Made by a program: the position numbers and the translations under genes
Assembly (NCBI GenBank): GCA_964615795.1
Contig: CAZTQR010000001.1
Coordinates: 54,890 to 118,889, forward strand
DNA: 64,000 nt
Reading direction: 5' to 3'
DNA from: JADJAH01 sp964615795
GTDB taxonomy: Bacteria > Bacteroidota > Ignavibacteria > Tepidaquicellales > Tepidaquicellaceae
The notes under the pieces: model-generated
Seen by the model: the letters and a program-made list of their open reading frames with translations, nothing else
What the model was told of the DNA's origin: nothing
Databases searched by the model: none
Shown here: positions 26,173 through 33,563 of the stretch, piece by piece
How positions within the stretch are numbered: the stretch's first letter is position 1
Layout of the letters: each line of letters opens with the position of its first letter

Positions 26173-26910
26173 ATGACCATTCGAAGCATTGCCACACTCA
26201 TGTTACTTTACTTTGCAACTGCCGCAAATGCTCAAAGGCCCGAAAACAGCGTTTACATGGCCGGCGGCTACAGTTTCCAGACAGTGACTGCGGATCCTAT
26301 GAATTACATTATTGGCAGATACAATGAAACAAGGGATTATCTCACCGAAGAAATGGGTGACGTAAGCTTCTCCTCCGGAGCGGCATTTTCATTCGGCTTC
26401 GGAATGGGTGAAGATGAGGACTTCGTTCTTCTTGAGATCGGACTCACTCTCGGCAGTACCGGAAACAAGTCCGCCTCCGGACCTGTTGACGGAGTCTCTA
26501 AAACCAGAGACGTGAAGATCTCTTCCTACTACATCAATACAGGTTTCGCATATCTCCTTCAAAACGAGAACAAGTTCGAATACGGCCTTGGCCTTTACAT
26601 TGATTACGGCGGCTTCCGTGTCAAAACAAGAATCTATAACTCAAACTCCAGCAAACCCACATTCACAGACATTGGTGAAGCGCAAACACTCCTTGCATTC
26701 ACTCCGACACTGTTCCTTGACTACAATTTTTCAGACCAGTTCGGGCTTACACTCCGTCCTTATTACAGAGCTCAGATCCTTACTCAAGACCTTGCGTATG
26801 TAAACGAGTACCTGAATCCGAACACATACAGGAATGATGATCCGGAGAAGCAGAAAGGCGTGATCTTAAGCGGTGTGGGTGCGGAGCTGAAGGCAATTTT
26901 CTATTTCTGA
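26173..26910 (+). CDS. Predicted outer-membrane beta-barrel protein
   Basis: The 245-residue product starts MTIRSIATLMLLYFATAANAQ, a clear signal peptide, and continues with alternating hydrophobic and polar residues in about eight to ten strands (YMAGGYSFQTV, FSFGFGMGEDEDFVLLEIGLTLG, FGLTLRPYYRAQ). It ends AELKAIFYF, with an aromatic last residue as in porin-like barrels. It has no recognisable family and no partner in the neighbourhood. An in-frame TTG at 26122 would add 17 residues in front of the signal peptide and is rejected. It is divergent from the Kgd-type gene. Confidence 0.75.
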   Translation: MTIRSIATLMLLYFATAANAQRPENSVYMAGGYSFQTVTADPMNYIIGRYNETRDYLTEEMGDVSFSSGAAFSFGFGMGEDEDFVLLEIGLTLGSTGNKSASGPVDGVSKTRDVKISSYYINTGFAYLLQNENKFEYGLGLYIDYGGFRVKTRIYNSNSSKPTFTDIGEAQTLLAFTPTLFLDYNFSDQFGLTLRPYYRAQILTQDLAYVNEYLNPNTYRNDDPEKQKGVILSGVGAELKAIFYF

Positions 26911-26938
26911 TTCTCTTCCGGTTTCCCGGGCCGGCCTG

Positions 26939-27433
26939 TTAAACGGGCTTGAACTGTTCGAACGCCTGTTTACAGTTATCACAGTAATGAATTGCGCGGC
27001 ACTGAGTCGGCCCAAAAGGTGACTGCAATCTCGTTTCCCTGCTTCCGCAAAACGGACATTCAACTTTGATCAGAGATTCGGCTGAAACGAATCCGTTCAC
27101 TTGTCCCGGCAAAGCAAAGTTAGACTCCTTGAGCATCTGCCTTCCTTTTTCGGTTAGCATATCGGTGCTCCACTGCACATCATAGTTCACTTCCACTTCC
27201 ACATTCCCTGAAGTCAAACTGCCGAGTCTCTGCCTGATGTCATCTGCCATCATCTTCAAGGCCGGGCATCCCGCAAATGTCGGAGTGATCACAACTCTGA
27301 TATTTCCGCCGTCACTTATTGATACTGATGTTACAATTCCCATGTCAACCAGTGACAGTTTAGGAATCTCAGGGTCCTTCACATCCTGCAACGCCTTCCA
27401 GACGGATTCTTCCGACAAGACATCTTCTACCAT
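26939..27433 (-). CDS. paaD: Phenylacetyl-CoA epoxidase subunit PaaD
   Basis: The 164-residue product has an N-terminal DUF59/MIP18-like domain (VWKALQDVKDPEIPKLSLVDMGIV, TPTFAGCPALKMMADDI). Its C-terminal zinc-ribbon-like region has VECPFCGSRETRLQ and AIHYCDNCKQAFEQFKPV. This is the layout of PaaD, thought to help mature the di-iron or iron-sulfur parts of the phenylacetyl-CoA epoxidase. Its ATG overlaps the end of paaC by 7 bp. It is the last gene of the paaABCD run; paaE, which usually follows, is absent. Confidence 0.93.
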   Translation of the reverse strand: MVEDVLSEESVWKALQDVKDPEIPKLSLVDMGIVTSVSISDGGNIRVVITPTFAGCPALKMMADDIRQRLGSLTSGNVEVEVNYDVQWSTDMLTEKGRQMLKESNFALPGQVNGFVSAESLIKVECPFCGSRETRLQSPFGPTQCRAIHYCDNCKQAFEQFKPV

Positions 27434-28191
27434 TCCGCAGACGGATCAATTTTATAGACTTCAGTCATTTCATCAAGCAGCGGTTTGAGGTACTCCGTAT
27501 GTATGCCTTTCCTTCCGCCGTACGCAGGCTTGCATGAAGCAACATCAGGCATTTTTAGTCCGGCGCCTGCAAGCAACGGCTCAATATGCGCAAGCCACTC
27601 TTTTTGCAGTTCACTTTCACCGGGAAAAACCCCCTGTTCAGCAAGAATCTTCTCATAATCAGAAGGCTCAAAGATCCCGAGTGCAAGAGGGAAACAATCA
27701 TCAAGCGAAGACTGGATCTTTGCCCTGCTTTCCTGATTTGCACCGCCAAGCTGTCTTATCCAGGTATCGGCATGCATTGTGTGATACCTCAGCTCGCCTC
27801 TGAATTTGCGGGCTATCTTCGCCAGAGGAGAGAAGGAAGATTCTGAAAGCATTCCAAACCTCAGAGCTTCGGACGAATCAAATAGGAAGTGGCGCATAAG
27901 GCTGAACTCATAACCGCCTATCGGATACTCAACCAGGTGACAGCATTTGAAATCTTTTTCCTCTCTGTTAAAAGCCAGCGTGTCCGGGTCTTTATCACCA
28001 AGGTCATGCAAAAGCGTGTAGAGTGCAAGCGACTGTCCGAGTTTGTCCTGCGCCATTGATGAGAAAGCAATGTCTTCTTCCAGTATCGGCCCAAGACCGG
28101 TCCATTCCGAATTCCTGTGGCCGAGTATAAGCTGGTCGTCTGCCATTCGGTACAGCAGATCCCTTATTGCATCTTTGTTAAGTTCATTCAT
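27427..28191 (-). CDS. paaC: Phenylacetyl-CoA epoxidase subunit PaaC
   Basis: The 254-residue product is the structural, ferritin-like subunit that forms the core with PaaA. It begins MNELNKDAIRDLLYRMADDQLILGHRNSEW and contains EEDIAFSSMAQDKLGQSLAL and YHTMHADTWIRQLGGAN, all typical of PaaC. It overlaps paaB by 4 bp and paaD by 7 bp, so translation of the whole run is coupled. The length is normal for the family. Confidence 0.94.
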   Translation of the reverse strand: MNELNKDAIRDLLYRMADDQLILGHRNSEWTGLGPILEEDIAFSSMAQDKLGQSLALYTLLHDLGDKDPDTLAFNREEKDFKCCHLVEYPIGGYEFSLMRHFLFDSSEALRFGMLSESSFSPLAKIARKFRGELRYHTMHADTWIRQLGGANQESRAKIQSSLDDCFPLALGIFEPSDYEKILAEQGVFPGESELQKEWLAHIEPLLAGAGLKMPDVASCKPAYGGRKGIHTEYLKPLLDEMTEVYKIDPSAEW

Positions 28192-28568
28192 TTGTTTTGG
28201 GGATGTTCTTTTTTGTACTTATTGATCCGCTCCATCACTTTATAGCCGCCGGCTTCCCTGTACATCTTGTCGGGGTTGTTCTCATACATGTCTTCATCTC
28301 TGTAATTGGTCTGATATACGTCTGAAGTCTTCACCACCCACAGACTAACGCACGGTGCTCTTCTGGCAAACTGCTCCTTTGCGAGTATGTATGCCATCTC
28401 ATGATTGGGTGCATGAACCGAGCCAACGTGTATGTGCCTGTCTCCCTTCTTTGTCTGGTGAAACACCTCGAATGTACCCCAGTGATGGATCTCTCCGAGC
28501 GGGCTTGCATCATGTGTTTCCGGCAATCCTTCCCGTGTGATCCTCGGATCAAGCGATTTCAGCGACAT
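28188..28568 (-). CDS. paaB: Phenylacetyl-CoA epoxidase subunit PaaB
   Basis: The 126-residue product shows the PaaB phrases WGTFEVFHQTKKGDRHIHVG and VHAPNHEMAYILAKEQFARR, with APCVSLWVVKTSDVY after them. PaaB bridges PaaAC heterodimers in the epoxidase complex. The length is slightly above the 95-residue E. coli protein because of N- and C-terminal extensions (YKKEHPQNK at the end). It lies 27 bp after paaA and overlaps paaC by 4 bp. Confidence 0.93.
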   Translation of the reverse strand: MSLKSLDPRITREGLPETHDASPLGEIHHWGTFEVFHQTKKGDRHIHVGSVHAPNHEMAYILAKEQFARRAPCVSLWVVKTSDVYQTNYRDEDMYENNPDKMYREAGGYKVMERINKYKKEHPQNK

Positions 28569-28595
28569 CTCAGATGATTAATGTGTGTTCGAAAA

Positions 28596-29582
28596 TTATG
28601 ACAGTGGAACAGTGTATTCTTCAGCATTGCGCATCAGCGCCCTTCTCACCCATTCACCTTTCTCTTCGGCTCTTTTTCTTACTGCAAGCCGTTCTTTGTT
28701 GCATGGCCCGTCTCCGTTGATAACGCGCTTGAATTCTTCCCAGTCGGGTTCAGTGTAATCCCAAAGTCCCGTATCTTCATTCTTCTTCAGTTTCGGATCA
28801 GGAATTGTGAGCCCCAGTTCCCATATCTTCGGTACATACATGTCAAGGAACTTCTGCCTCATATCATCATTCGAAGCCATCTTGACCTTCCAGCGCATGA
28901 GAGTTTCTGTGTGCACGGATATCTTGTCAGAAGGGCCGAAGAAATGCATGATCGGTTTCCACCACCTGTTCAGCGCATCCTGAACCATCTCTCTCTGCTT
29001 CGGAGTGCCCGTTGCGAGGAAGACCACATTGTCATGTCCGTACTTCAGGTGGAATGATTCTTCCATGCAGATCCTTTCGAGCGCCCGGCAGTAGGGCCCG
29101 TATGAGCCTTTCGAGTTTGCTACCTGATTTATGATCGCGCCGGCATCAATCAGCCAGGCAATTATTGCTGTGTCTGCCCATGTGACGGCGGGATAGTTGA
29201 ATACATTGGAATATTTCGACTTTCCGCTTATAAGGTCATTGATCATAGTTTCCCTCGGCTTGCCGAGAGTTTCAGCCGCGCTGTACAGCAACTGTGCATG
29301 CCCTACCTCGTCCTGAACCTTTGCCATGAGTGCGAGTTTTCTTCTGAAGCCCGGTGCGCGAGTGATCCAAGTTCCCTCAGGCAATGCGCCTATGATCTCG
29401 GAATGCGCATGCTGTTCGATCATCCTGATCAGCTGTTTGCGGTATTCGACAGGCATCCAGTCCATCGGTTCGATCTTCTCCCCGGCCTGAATTCGTGCCT
29501 CAAAATCCGCCAGTTTGCCGGGGTCTTCTGCTCCGTTAGTTCCGTTTTTGGATTCTTCAAATATATAACCGCCTCCGTACAT
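28596..29582 (-). CDS. paaA: Phenylacetyl-CoA epoxidase catalytic subunit PaaA
   Basis: The 328-residue product is the di-iron oxygenase subunit that epoxidises the ring of phenylacetyl-CoA. Conserved blocks are MIEQHAHSEIIGALPEG, AKVQDEVGHAQLLYSAAE (near residue 90) and RICMEESFHLKYGHDN (near 180), carrying the Glu and His iron ligands in ExxH-type pairs. The start MYGGGYIFEE is a little longer than in E. coli. It is the first gene of paaABCD, with a -7-like box 75 bp upstream. The product should need an electron-transfer partner (PaaE) encoded elsewhere. Confidence 0.95.
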   Translation of the reverse strand: MYGGGYIFEESKNGTNGAEDPGKLADFEARIQAGEKIEPMDWMPVEYRKQLIRMIEQHAHSEIIGALPEGTWITRAPGFRRKLALMAKVQDEVGHAQLLYSAAETLGKPRETMINDLISGKSKYSNVFNYPAVTWADTAIIAWLIDAGAIINQVANSKGSYGPYCRALERICMEESFHLKYGHDNVVFLATGTPKQREMVQDALNRWWKPIMHFFGPSDKISVHTETLMRWKVKMASNDDMRQKFLDMYVPKIWELGLTIPDPKLKKNEDTGLWDYTEPDWEEFKRVINGDGPCNKERLAVRKRAEEKGEWVRRALMRNAEEYTVPLS

Positions 29583-29935
29583 AGAATTGATTTTTTTGTG
29601 AATTAAAGAATTGTTGACTCGGTGAACTTCCTTAACCGGGAAAAAATTTCATTGTGCAAAAGTAAGGATATCGGAAGGAAAATTGAACCACTAAATAGAG
29701 TCTCATTTTCTGTTTCATTGAACATCTGATCCCGAACTGATATCTCCAATTTTGCATAAGACGCTTTCCTCTATCATCTCAGACTTTGAATACTTGATCA
29801 AATGCGGACAGTACATGTTATGCAGAGTAGCTTACATGTAGCGCTTATTATTCAGTTGATCAGATGGAGATACGAATGGTTGTGTGGATTCTTTGCGCCC
29901 TTTATGTATCTATTGAGCAGTCTATCCCTGCTTCG
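29583..29935. other. Intergenic region upstream of paaA
   Basis: About 350 bp between paaA and the outer-membrane protein gene at 29936, both on the minus strand. It carries the -7-like box for paaA (29657-29664). The rest has no open frame of note, no RNA gene and no strong terminator hairpin for a transcript arriving from the upstream gene. Confidence 0.5.
29657..29664 (-). promoter_or_regulatory. -7 element for paaABCD
   Basis: TACTTTTG on the minus strand is an exact TAnnTTTG match; the -33 position holds only TTCA/GTTC. The paaA ATG is 75 bp downstream, leaving a leader of about 65 nt in which a regulator could act, though I see no clear palindrome. Confidence 0.35.
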
Positions 29936-30622
29936 TTAAAATTCATACCCGACAGCTAACAGGAAGTTCCTGTCAGCTTTTTCAGGATCGAATGCATATG
30001 CGGTGATGTACCAGTTTTCATAGGAAAGCCCTGCCAGCAGACCGGCCTGAACATCGCCGGCCTCATTATTTACTTTCGTCCTTTCAATTACCGCGCCGAG
30101 ACTAAGCCATCCTCCGGCGGTAACGCTGAATTCGTTCCATGTGTAAAAGAAATTTCCATCGCTGTCCTCTGCATTCACAAAATATTCGGAGTTTGTTGAA
30201 ACAGACAGGATTCCATAGTCCAGCTCCATTTCCAGTCCCGGAGCAAATCCCGCAACGCTTCCGAGCACAACCCCGGCAATCGGAGTAACGCTGAATACAG
30301 TTTCCTTACCTGTTTGGAACTTCATTCCTGCCCAGAATGAACCGCTGTTCTTCTCTTCGTAGTTGTGCCTCATTTCAAAATGGACAGCCCCCAGTTCGAG
30401 AATGACAGTAGGCATAAGATAGTCATCATCGCCCTGAACGAAATTGTAATCCACCTCGGCGCTTCCTGAAATTTCACCGGAGACCGGACCATCCATTGCT
30501 GACTGAGCTCTCGGCGTTTGCTGACAGAAGACAAGAGAAACAAGTGCCGCAAGAACAGGCATGCAATAAACATTAACGAGAGCCCGCAAATCCCTTTTAC
30601 GAACTTCAGAGTTTGATCCCAT
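29936..30622 (-). CDS. Predicted outer-membrane protein of unknown function
   Basis: The 228-residue product has an unusual, long basic start (MGSNSEVRKRDLRALVNVY) before its hydrophobic signal segment (CMPVLAALVSLVFC). A barrel-like region follows with repeated aromatic-alternating strands (AVHFEMRHNYEEKNSGSFW, LSYENWYITAYAFDP), ending LLAVGYEF with a C-terminal Phe. It resembles small outer-membrane barrels, but no family is recognised. The ATG at 30622 lies inside the last codons of the sulfotransferase gene (17-bp overlap); an ATG at 30646 is also in frame. The overlap implies translational coupling. Confidence 0.68.
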   Translation of the reverse strand: MGSNSEVRKRDLRALVNVYCMPVLAALVSLVFCQQTPRAQSAMDGPVSGEISGSAEVDYNFVQGDDDYLMPTVILELGAVHFEMRHNYEEKNSGSFWAGMKFQTGKETVFSVTPIAGVVLGSVAGFAPGLEMELDYGILSVSTNSEYFVNAEDSDGNFFYTWNEFSVTAGGWLSLGAVIERTKVNNEAGDVQAGLLAGLSYENWYITAYAFDPEKADRNFLLAVGYEF

Positions 30623-31295
30623 CAAGCCGTCTGCATGCATATTCATAGATCCTGTAGTCGATCCGGTTGCGGTCTCTGAACCATTCTCTCAATCCGTCAT
30701 CTACAATACCTGCTTCCTCATCTCTTTCAGTTTTATTGAGAAGTCTGATCTCCGGCAGAACCTTATTCACCATTGCCGCAAGTTTGCCGAGGGATTCATC
30801 CATTCTCTCTGCAATGCCAATAAAGTAATACCTGTTCATGACTTCCCTGCAATCGTAGTAGCAAGGGAAGTAGTAAGCAATCAGGTTACTGTTTGACTTG
30901 AGAAACTCCTTCAGATTCTGAGTCATTCTTCCTTCTTTCTTTGAATAGAAGTAAAATGAAAGGCAAAACTCGAGAGGATCTCTCAAAAATGTTATGATGC
31001 GAAAACGCTCAGGATCTTCCAATAATTCAGGGTAGCGTTCAAACAGGTAAGTTCCTTCCACAGCATAATGCCCTACAACGCAATCCCCTGCCCTCAAACT
31101 TTTTAGATCAATTCTCCTGTGTTTGTAATCTTCCAGTTCATCAATCGCAACGAAATGGTCATTTACAATCTTGAACCAGTATCTCAGTACTTCCGTAACA
31201 GTAGTGCCGCCGCATTTGATGAAGTGATGGAACACATACGCGGGATCTCCGGCACTCGCCATAGGCCTCAGATCATCTGATTGTATATCGTCCAT
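30606..31295 (-). CDS. Sulfotransferase family 2-like protein
   Basis: The 229-residue product has the 5'-phosphosulfate-binding loop YVFHHFIKCGGTTVTEVL at residues 20-37, a form of HxxKxGGT, and the 3'-phosphate motif FLRDPLEFCLSFYFY near residue 100, both typical of PAPS-dependent sulfotransferases of the carbohydrate type. It would transfer sulfate to a hydroxyl of a sugar or lipid; no acceptor can be named. No signal peptide, so probably cytoplasmic. No PAPS synthesis genes are in the window. It overlaps the downstream outer-membrane gene. Confidence 0.82.
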   Translation of the reverse strand: MDDIQSDDLRPMASAGDPAYVFHHFIKCGGTTVTEVLRYWFKIVNDHFVAIDELEDYKHRRIDLKSLRAGDCVVGHYAVEGTYLFERYPELLEDPERFRIITFLRDPLEFCLSFYFYSKKEGRMTQNLKEFLKSNSNLIAYYFPCYYDCREVMNRYYFIGIAERMDESLGKLAAMVNKVLPEIRLLNKTERDEEAGIVDDGLREWFRDRNRIDYRIYEYACRRLDGIKL

Positions 31296-31447
31296 GTATT
31301 GTGAATTGTTCGGGGCATTATGAAGCTACGATTTCAAAGCATAATTTAAAAAGCAGTAATTAAGCCGAAGCCCAGGATTGTCAATAATGTTTTGAATATC
31401 TGATGCCGTATGGCTAATTTGCCGCTTCGAAAAATAAACTGCTTACA

Positions 31448-32170
31448 ATGTCAGATATCTTCAAAAAAATAATTTTGCTCGGAAGGCCGGCATCAGGAAA
31501 ATCGGAAGTGATCAATTATCTGAAGAATGCATCCGATGAGGAAAGAGCACGCAGATTTCATATCGGAAAACTTAAGGAGATAGACGACTTCCCGATGCTG
31601 TGGACCTGGTTCGAAGAAGATGCTATCCTTGCAAAGAAGTTCGGCAAGCCGAGAATACACACTGATGACGAAGGCTATTTCAAGCACGAATACCTGTGGC
31701 ATCTGCTCATAGAGAGGATCTCGCTTGAGTATTCTAAACTCCTGAGGGATTTGCCCGATTTTCACCTGGACAATACTGCGCTTATAGAATTTTCCCGCGG
31801 AACTGAACACGGCGGATACAAAGAGGCATTCAGGCATCTTTCAAATGAACTTCTCGAAGGCGCCGCACTTGTTTACATAAATGTCACCTTTGAGGAATCG
31901 CTCAGAAAGAACAGGAAGCGCTTCAATCCGAATAAACCCGACAGCATACTTGAACACGGACTTCCTGATGACAAACTTGAGAAGATGTACAAACTTGTTG
32001 ACTGGGAAAAAGTTTCCTCTGCATCCCCAACTCATATTGAGATAAACGGGGTGTCAGTTCCTTTTGTAGTGTTTGAGAACATGCCTTCAAAGACCGATGA
32101 TCCTCAGCTTCTCGGTCCGGCGCTTGATGATGTATTCCAAAGACTCTGGCGGCTTTATGCAGGATCATAG
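31448..32170 (+). CDS. P-loop NTPase of unknown function
   Basis: The 240-residue product has an N-terminal Walker A motif LLGRPASGKSEVINYL (GRPASGKS at residues 12-19). The rest is kinase-like in length and includes IEFSRGTEHGGYKEAF and a basic patch ESLRKNRKRFNPNKPDS, which could act like the lid of an adenylate-kinase-type fold. I do not recognise a named family. It is cytoplasmic and transcribed divergently from the sulfotransferase gene, 150 bp away. A role as a small-molecule kinase is possible but unsupported. Confidence 0.8.
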   Translation: MSDIFKKIILLGRPASGKSEVINYLKNASDEERARRFHIGKLKEIDDFPMLWTWFEEDAILAKKFGKPRIHTDDEGYFKHEYLWHLLIERISLEYSKLLRDLPDFHLDNTALIEFSRGTEHGGYKEAFRHLSNELLEGAALVYINVTFEESLRKNRKRFNPNKPDSILEHGLPDDKLEKMYKLVDWEKVSSASPTHIEINGVSVPFVVFENMPSKTDDPQLLGPALDDVFQRLWRLYAGS

Positions 32171-32253
32171 TATCATAATGAACCTGTGAAGGCGGTTTGG
32201 AATCTGGCAGATTCATTTTTGCCGTGAAGGGAAGTAGTTCGCCGGAGTCTGAC

Positions 32254-32296
32254 CTTGTGTCCCGCCGGCATCAGACGGCAGAGCACAAGTGCCGTC
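32254..32296 (+). promoter_or_regulatory. Two mutually exclusive hairpins upstream of a lipoprotein gene
   Basis: GACGGCA (32274-32280) pairs with TGCCGTC (32290-32296). CTTGTG (32254-32259) can instead pair with CACAAG (32284-32289), which is the loop of the first hairpin. The two folds cannot coexist. They lie 17 bp before the chosen start of the next gene. This may be a leader switch, or chance. Confidence 0.25.
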
Positions 32297-32312
32297 AATA
32301 AAAGGCGATACC

Positions 32313-32702
32313 ATGTCATTGAGAATAACCGCATCAGTTGTGCTCGCAATGCTGATCATCCATCATACGGGATGCATCACAGACAGCAATACCGATATTG
32401 CGAGAGTGTACGTTTACGATGTTGTTGCTCCTGACACAGCCGGTGTAAACACAGACATACCTGTCCTGATAAAATTCTATTACGGGAACTCGTGCGGAGA
32501 ATCAGCGTGGTCCGTTGAACAACGCAACGGAAGAAACATACATGTAGATGTTTACGGCTCTTACAGTCAGGGCATTTGCCTTGGTGTAATTGTTGAGGAC
32601 AGCCTGACTTACATTTTCAGGGCATCATCTGCCGGAAAGTATTACATGACCTTCGGCGATCCTGCAAGTGAATTTGTATCTGACACAATAACCATCCGTT
32701 AG
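32313..32702 (+). CDS. Small putative lipoprotein
   Basis: The 129-residue product starts MSLRITASVVLAMLIIHHTGC, a signal peptide whose final HTGC is a lipobox-like end with Cys21 lipidated. The mature part is a small beta-rich domain (ARVYVYDVVAPDTAGVNTDI, KYYMTFGDPASEFVSDTI), like an Ig-type fold. No family is recognised. I prefer the ATG at 32313 directly before the signal sequence over the one at 32289. It converges on the TerC gene with a 23-bp gap. Confidence 0.68.
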   Translation: MSLRITASVVLAMLIIHHTGCITDSNTDIARVYVYDVVAPDTAGVNTDIPVLIKFYYGNSCGESAWSVEQRNGRNIHVDVYGSYSQGICLGVIVEDSLTYIFRASSAGKYYMTFGDPASEFVSDTITIR

Positions 32703-32725
32703 ATGAAACTCCGGCGGACGAAGTC

Positions 32726-33457
32726 TCAGCTCTTCTCCTTGTCCGCACTCAGTTTCCTGCTTCTCACCTTTATGTTGAGCATCTCAACTGCGAATGCAAA
32801 TGCCATTGCAAAGTAAACATATCCCTTCGGTACTTCGATATGAAAACTTTCAACTACCAGCAGCAGACCAATCATAAGAAGGAAAGAGAGCGCGAGCATC
32901 TTGATGGTCGGATGTTTATGAATGAATTCGCTGACCTTTCCTGCAAAGATGATCATCACTATCATTGATATTATTATTGCCGTGATCATTATCTCAACGT
33001 GCTTCACAAGTCCGACAGCAGTAATTACGGAGTCAAGCGAGAATACAAGATCAAGAACTATGATCTGAAATATCACACCCCAGAAACTCGAACCTTTACC
33101 CGAGTCTTTCATATGCTCATCGCCTTCAAGCTGTGTATGGATCTCGAGTGTGCTTTTGACAAGCAGGAACAATCCTCCGCCAAGCAGTATCAGATCCCTT
33201 CCGGAAATACTGTGCGAGAATACTGTGAACAGAGGTTCAACCAGTCCCACGACCCAGCTGATTGCAAGCAGAAGAAGTATGCGGAAAATAAGCGCCGCCG
33301 AGAGTCCGATAATTCGCGCTTTCTCCCTCATCTCTGCAGGCAGTCTTCCGGTCAGAATTGAAATGAAGATGATATTATCTATACCAAGTACGATCTCGAG
33401 GAACGTCAGCGTAAGCAGGCTGATGTAGGTTTCGGGTTGTGACAGGAGTTCCAGCAT
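32726..33457 (-). CDS. TerC family integral membrane protein
   Basis: The 243-residue product has seven or so hydrophobic segments. The TerC motifs are LTFLEIVLGIDNIIFISIL near residue 20 and IIVLDLVFSLDSVITAVG near residue 140, with the acidic residues inside membrane segments that mark the family. TerC proteins are linked to tellurite resistance and, more recently, to metal (manganese) export; the sequence does not tell the substrate. Located in the inner membrane. It lies behind the EF-G paralogue gene on the same strand with a terminator hairpin between them. Confidence 0.92.
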   Translation of the reverse strand: MLELLSQPETYISLLTLTFLEIVLGIDNIIFISILTGRLPAEMREKARIIGLSAALIFRILLLLAISWVVGLVEPLFTVFSHSISGRDLILLGGGLFLLVKSTLEIHTQLEGDEHMKDSGKGSSFWGVIFQIIVLDLVFSLDSVITAVGLVKHVEIMITAIIISMIVMIIFAGKVSEFIHKHPTIKMLALSFLLMIGLLLVVESFHIEVPKGYVYFAMAFAFAVEMLNIKVRSRKLSADKEKS

Positions 33458-33497
33458 TCTCTATATGTTTAGATTTTTCAATGCTCCTCTAAAGGAA

Positions 33498-33528
33498 CAC
33501 CCCTTCGTGCATCTTGCGTGAAGGGGTG
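33498..33528 (-). terminator. Terminator hairpin between the EF-G paralogue and terC-like genes
   Basis: CACCCCTTC (33498-33506) pairs with GAAGGGGTG (33520-33528), a GC-rich 9-bp stem with a 13-nt loop. The minus-strand continuation is TTCCTTTAG, a weak T-run. It lies 36 bp past the EF-G paralogue stop. Confidence 0.7.
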
Positions 33529-33563
33529 CATTATTTCAGATTTAATCTGTGTATCAGATCAGG

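Noticed and set aside
29700..29935. Possible small RNA or tRNA in the gap upstream of paaA
   Set aside because: No TPsiC-like GGTTCGA box, no cloverleaf pairing and no conserved RNA motif could be found.
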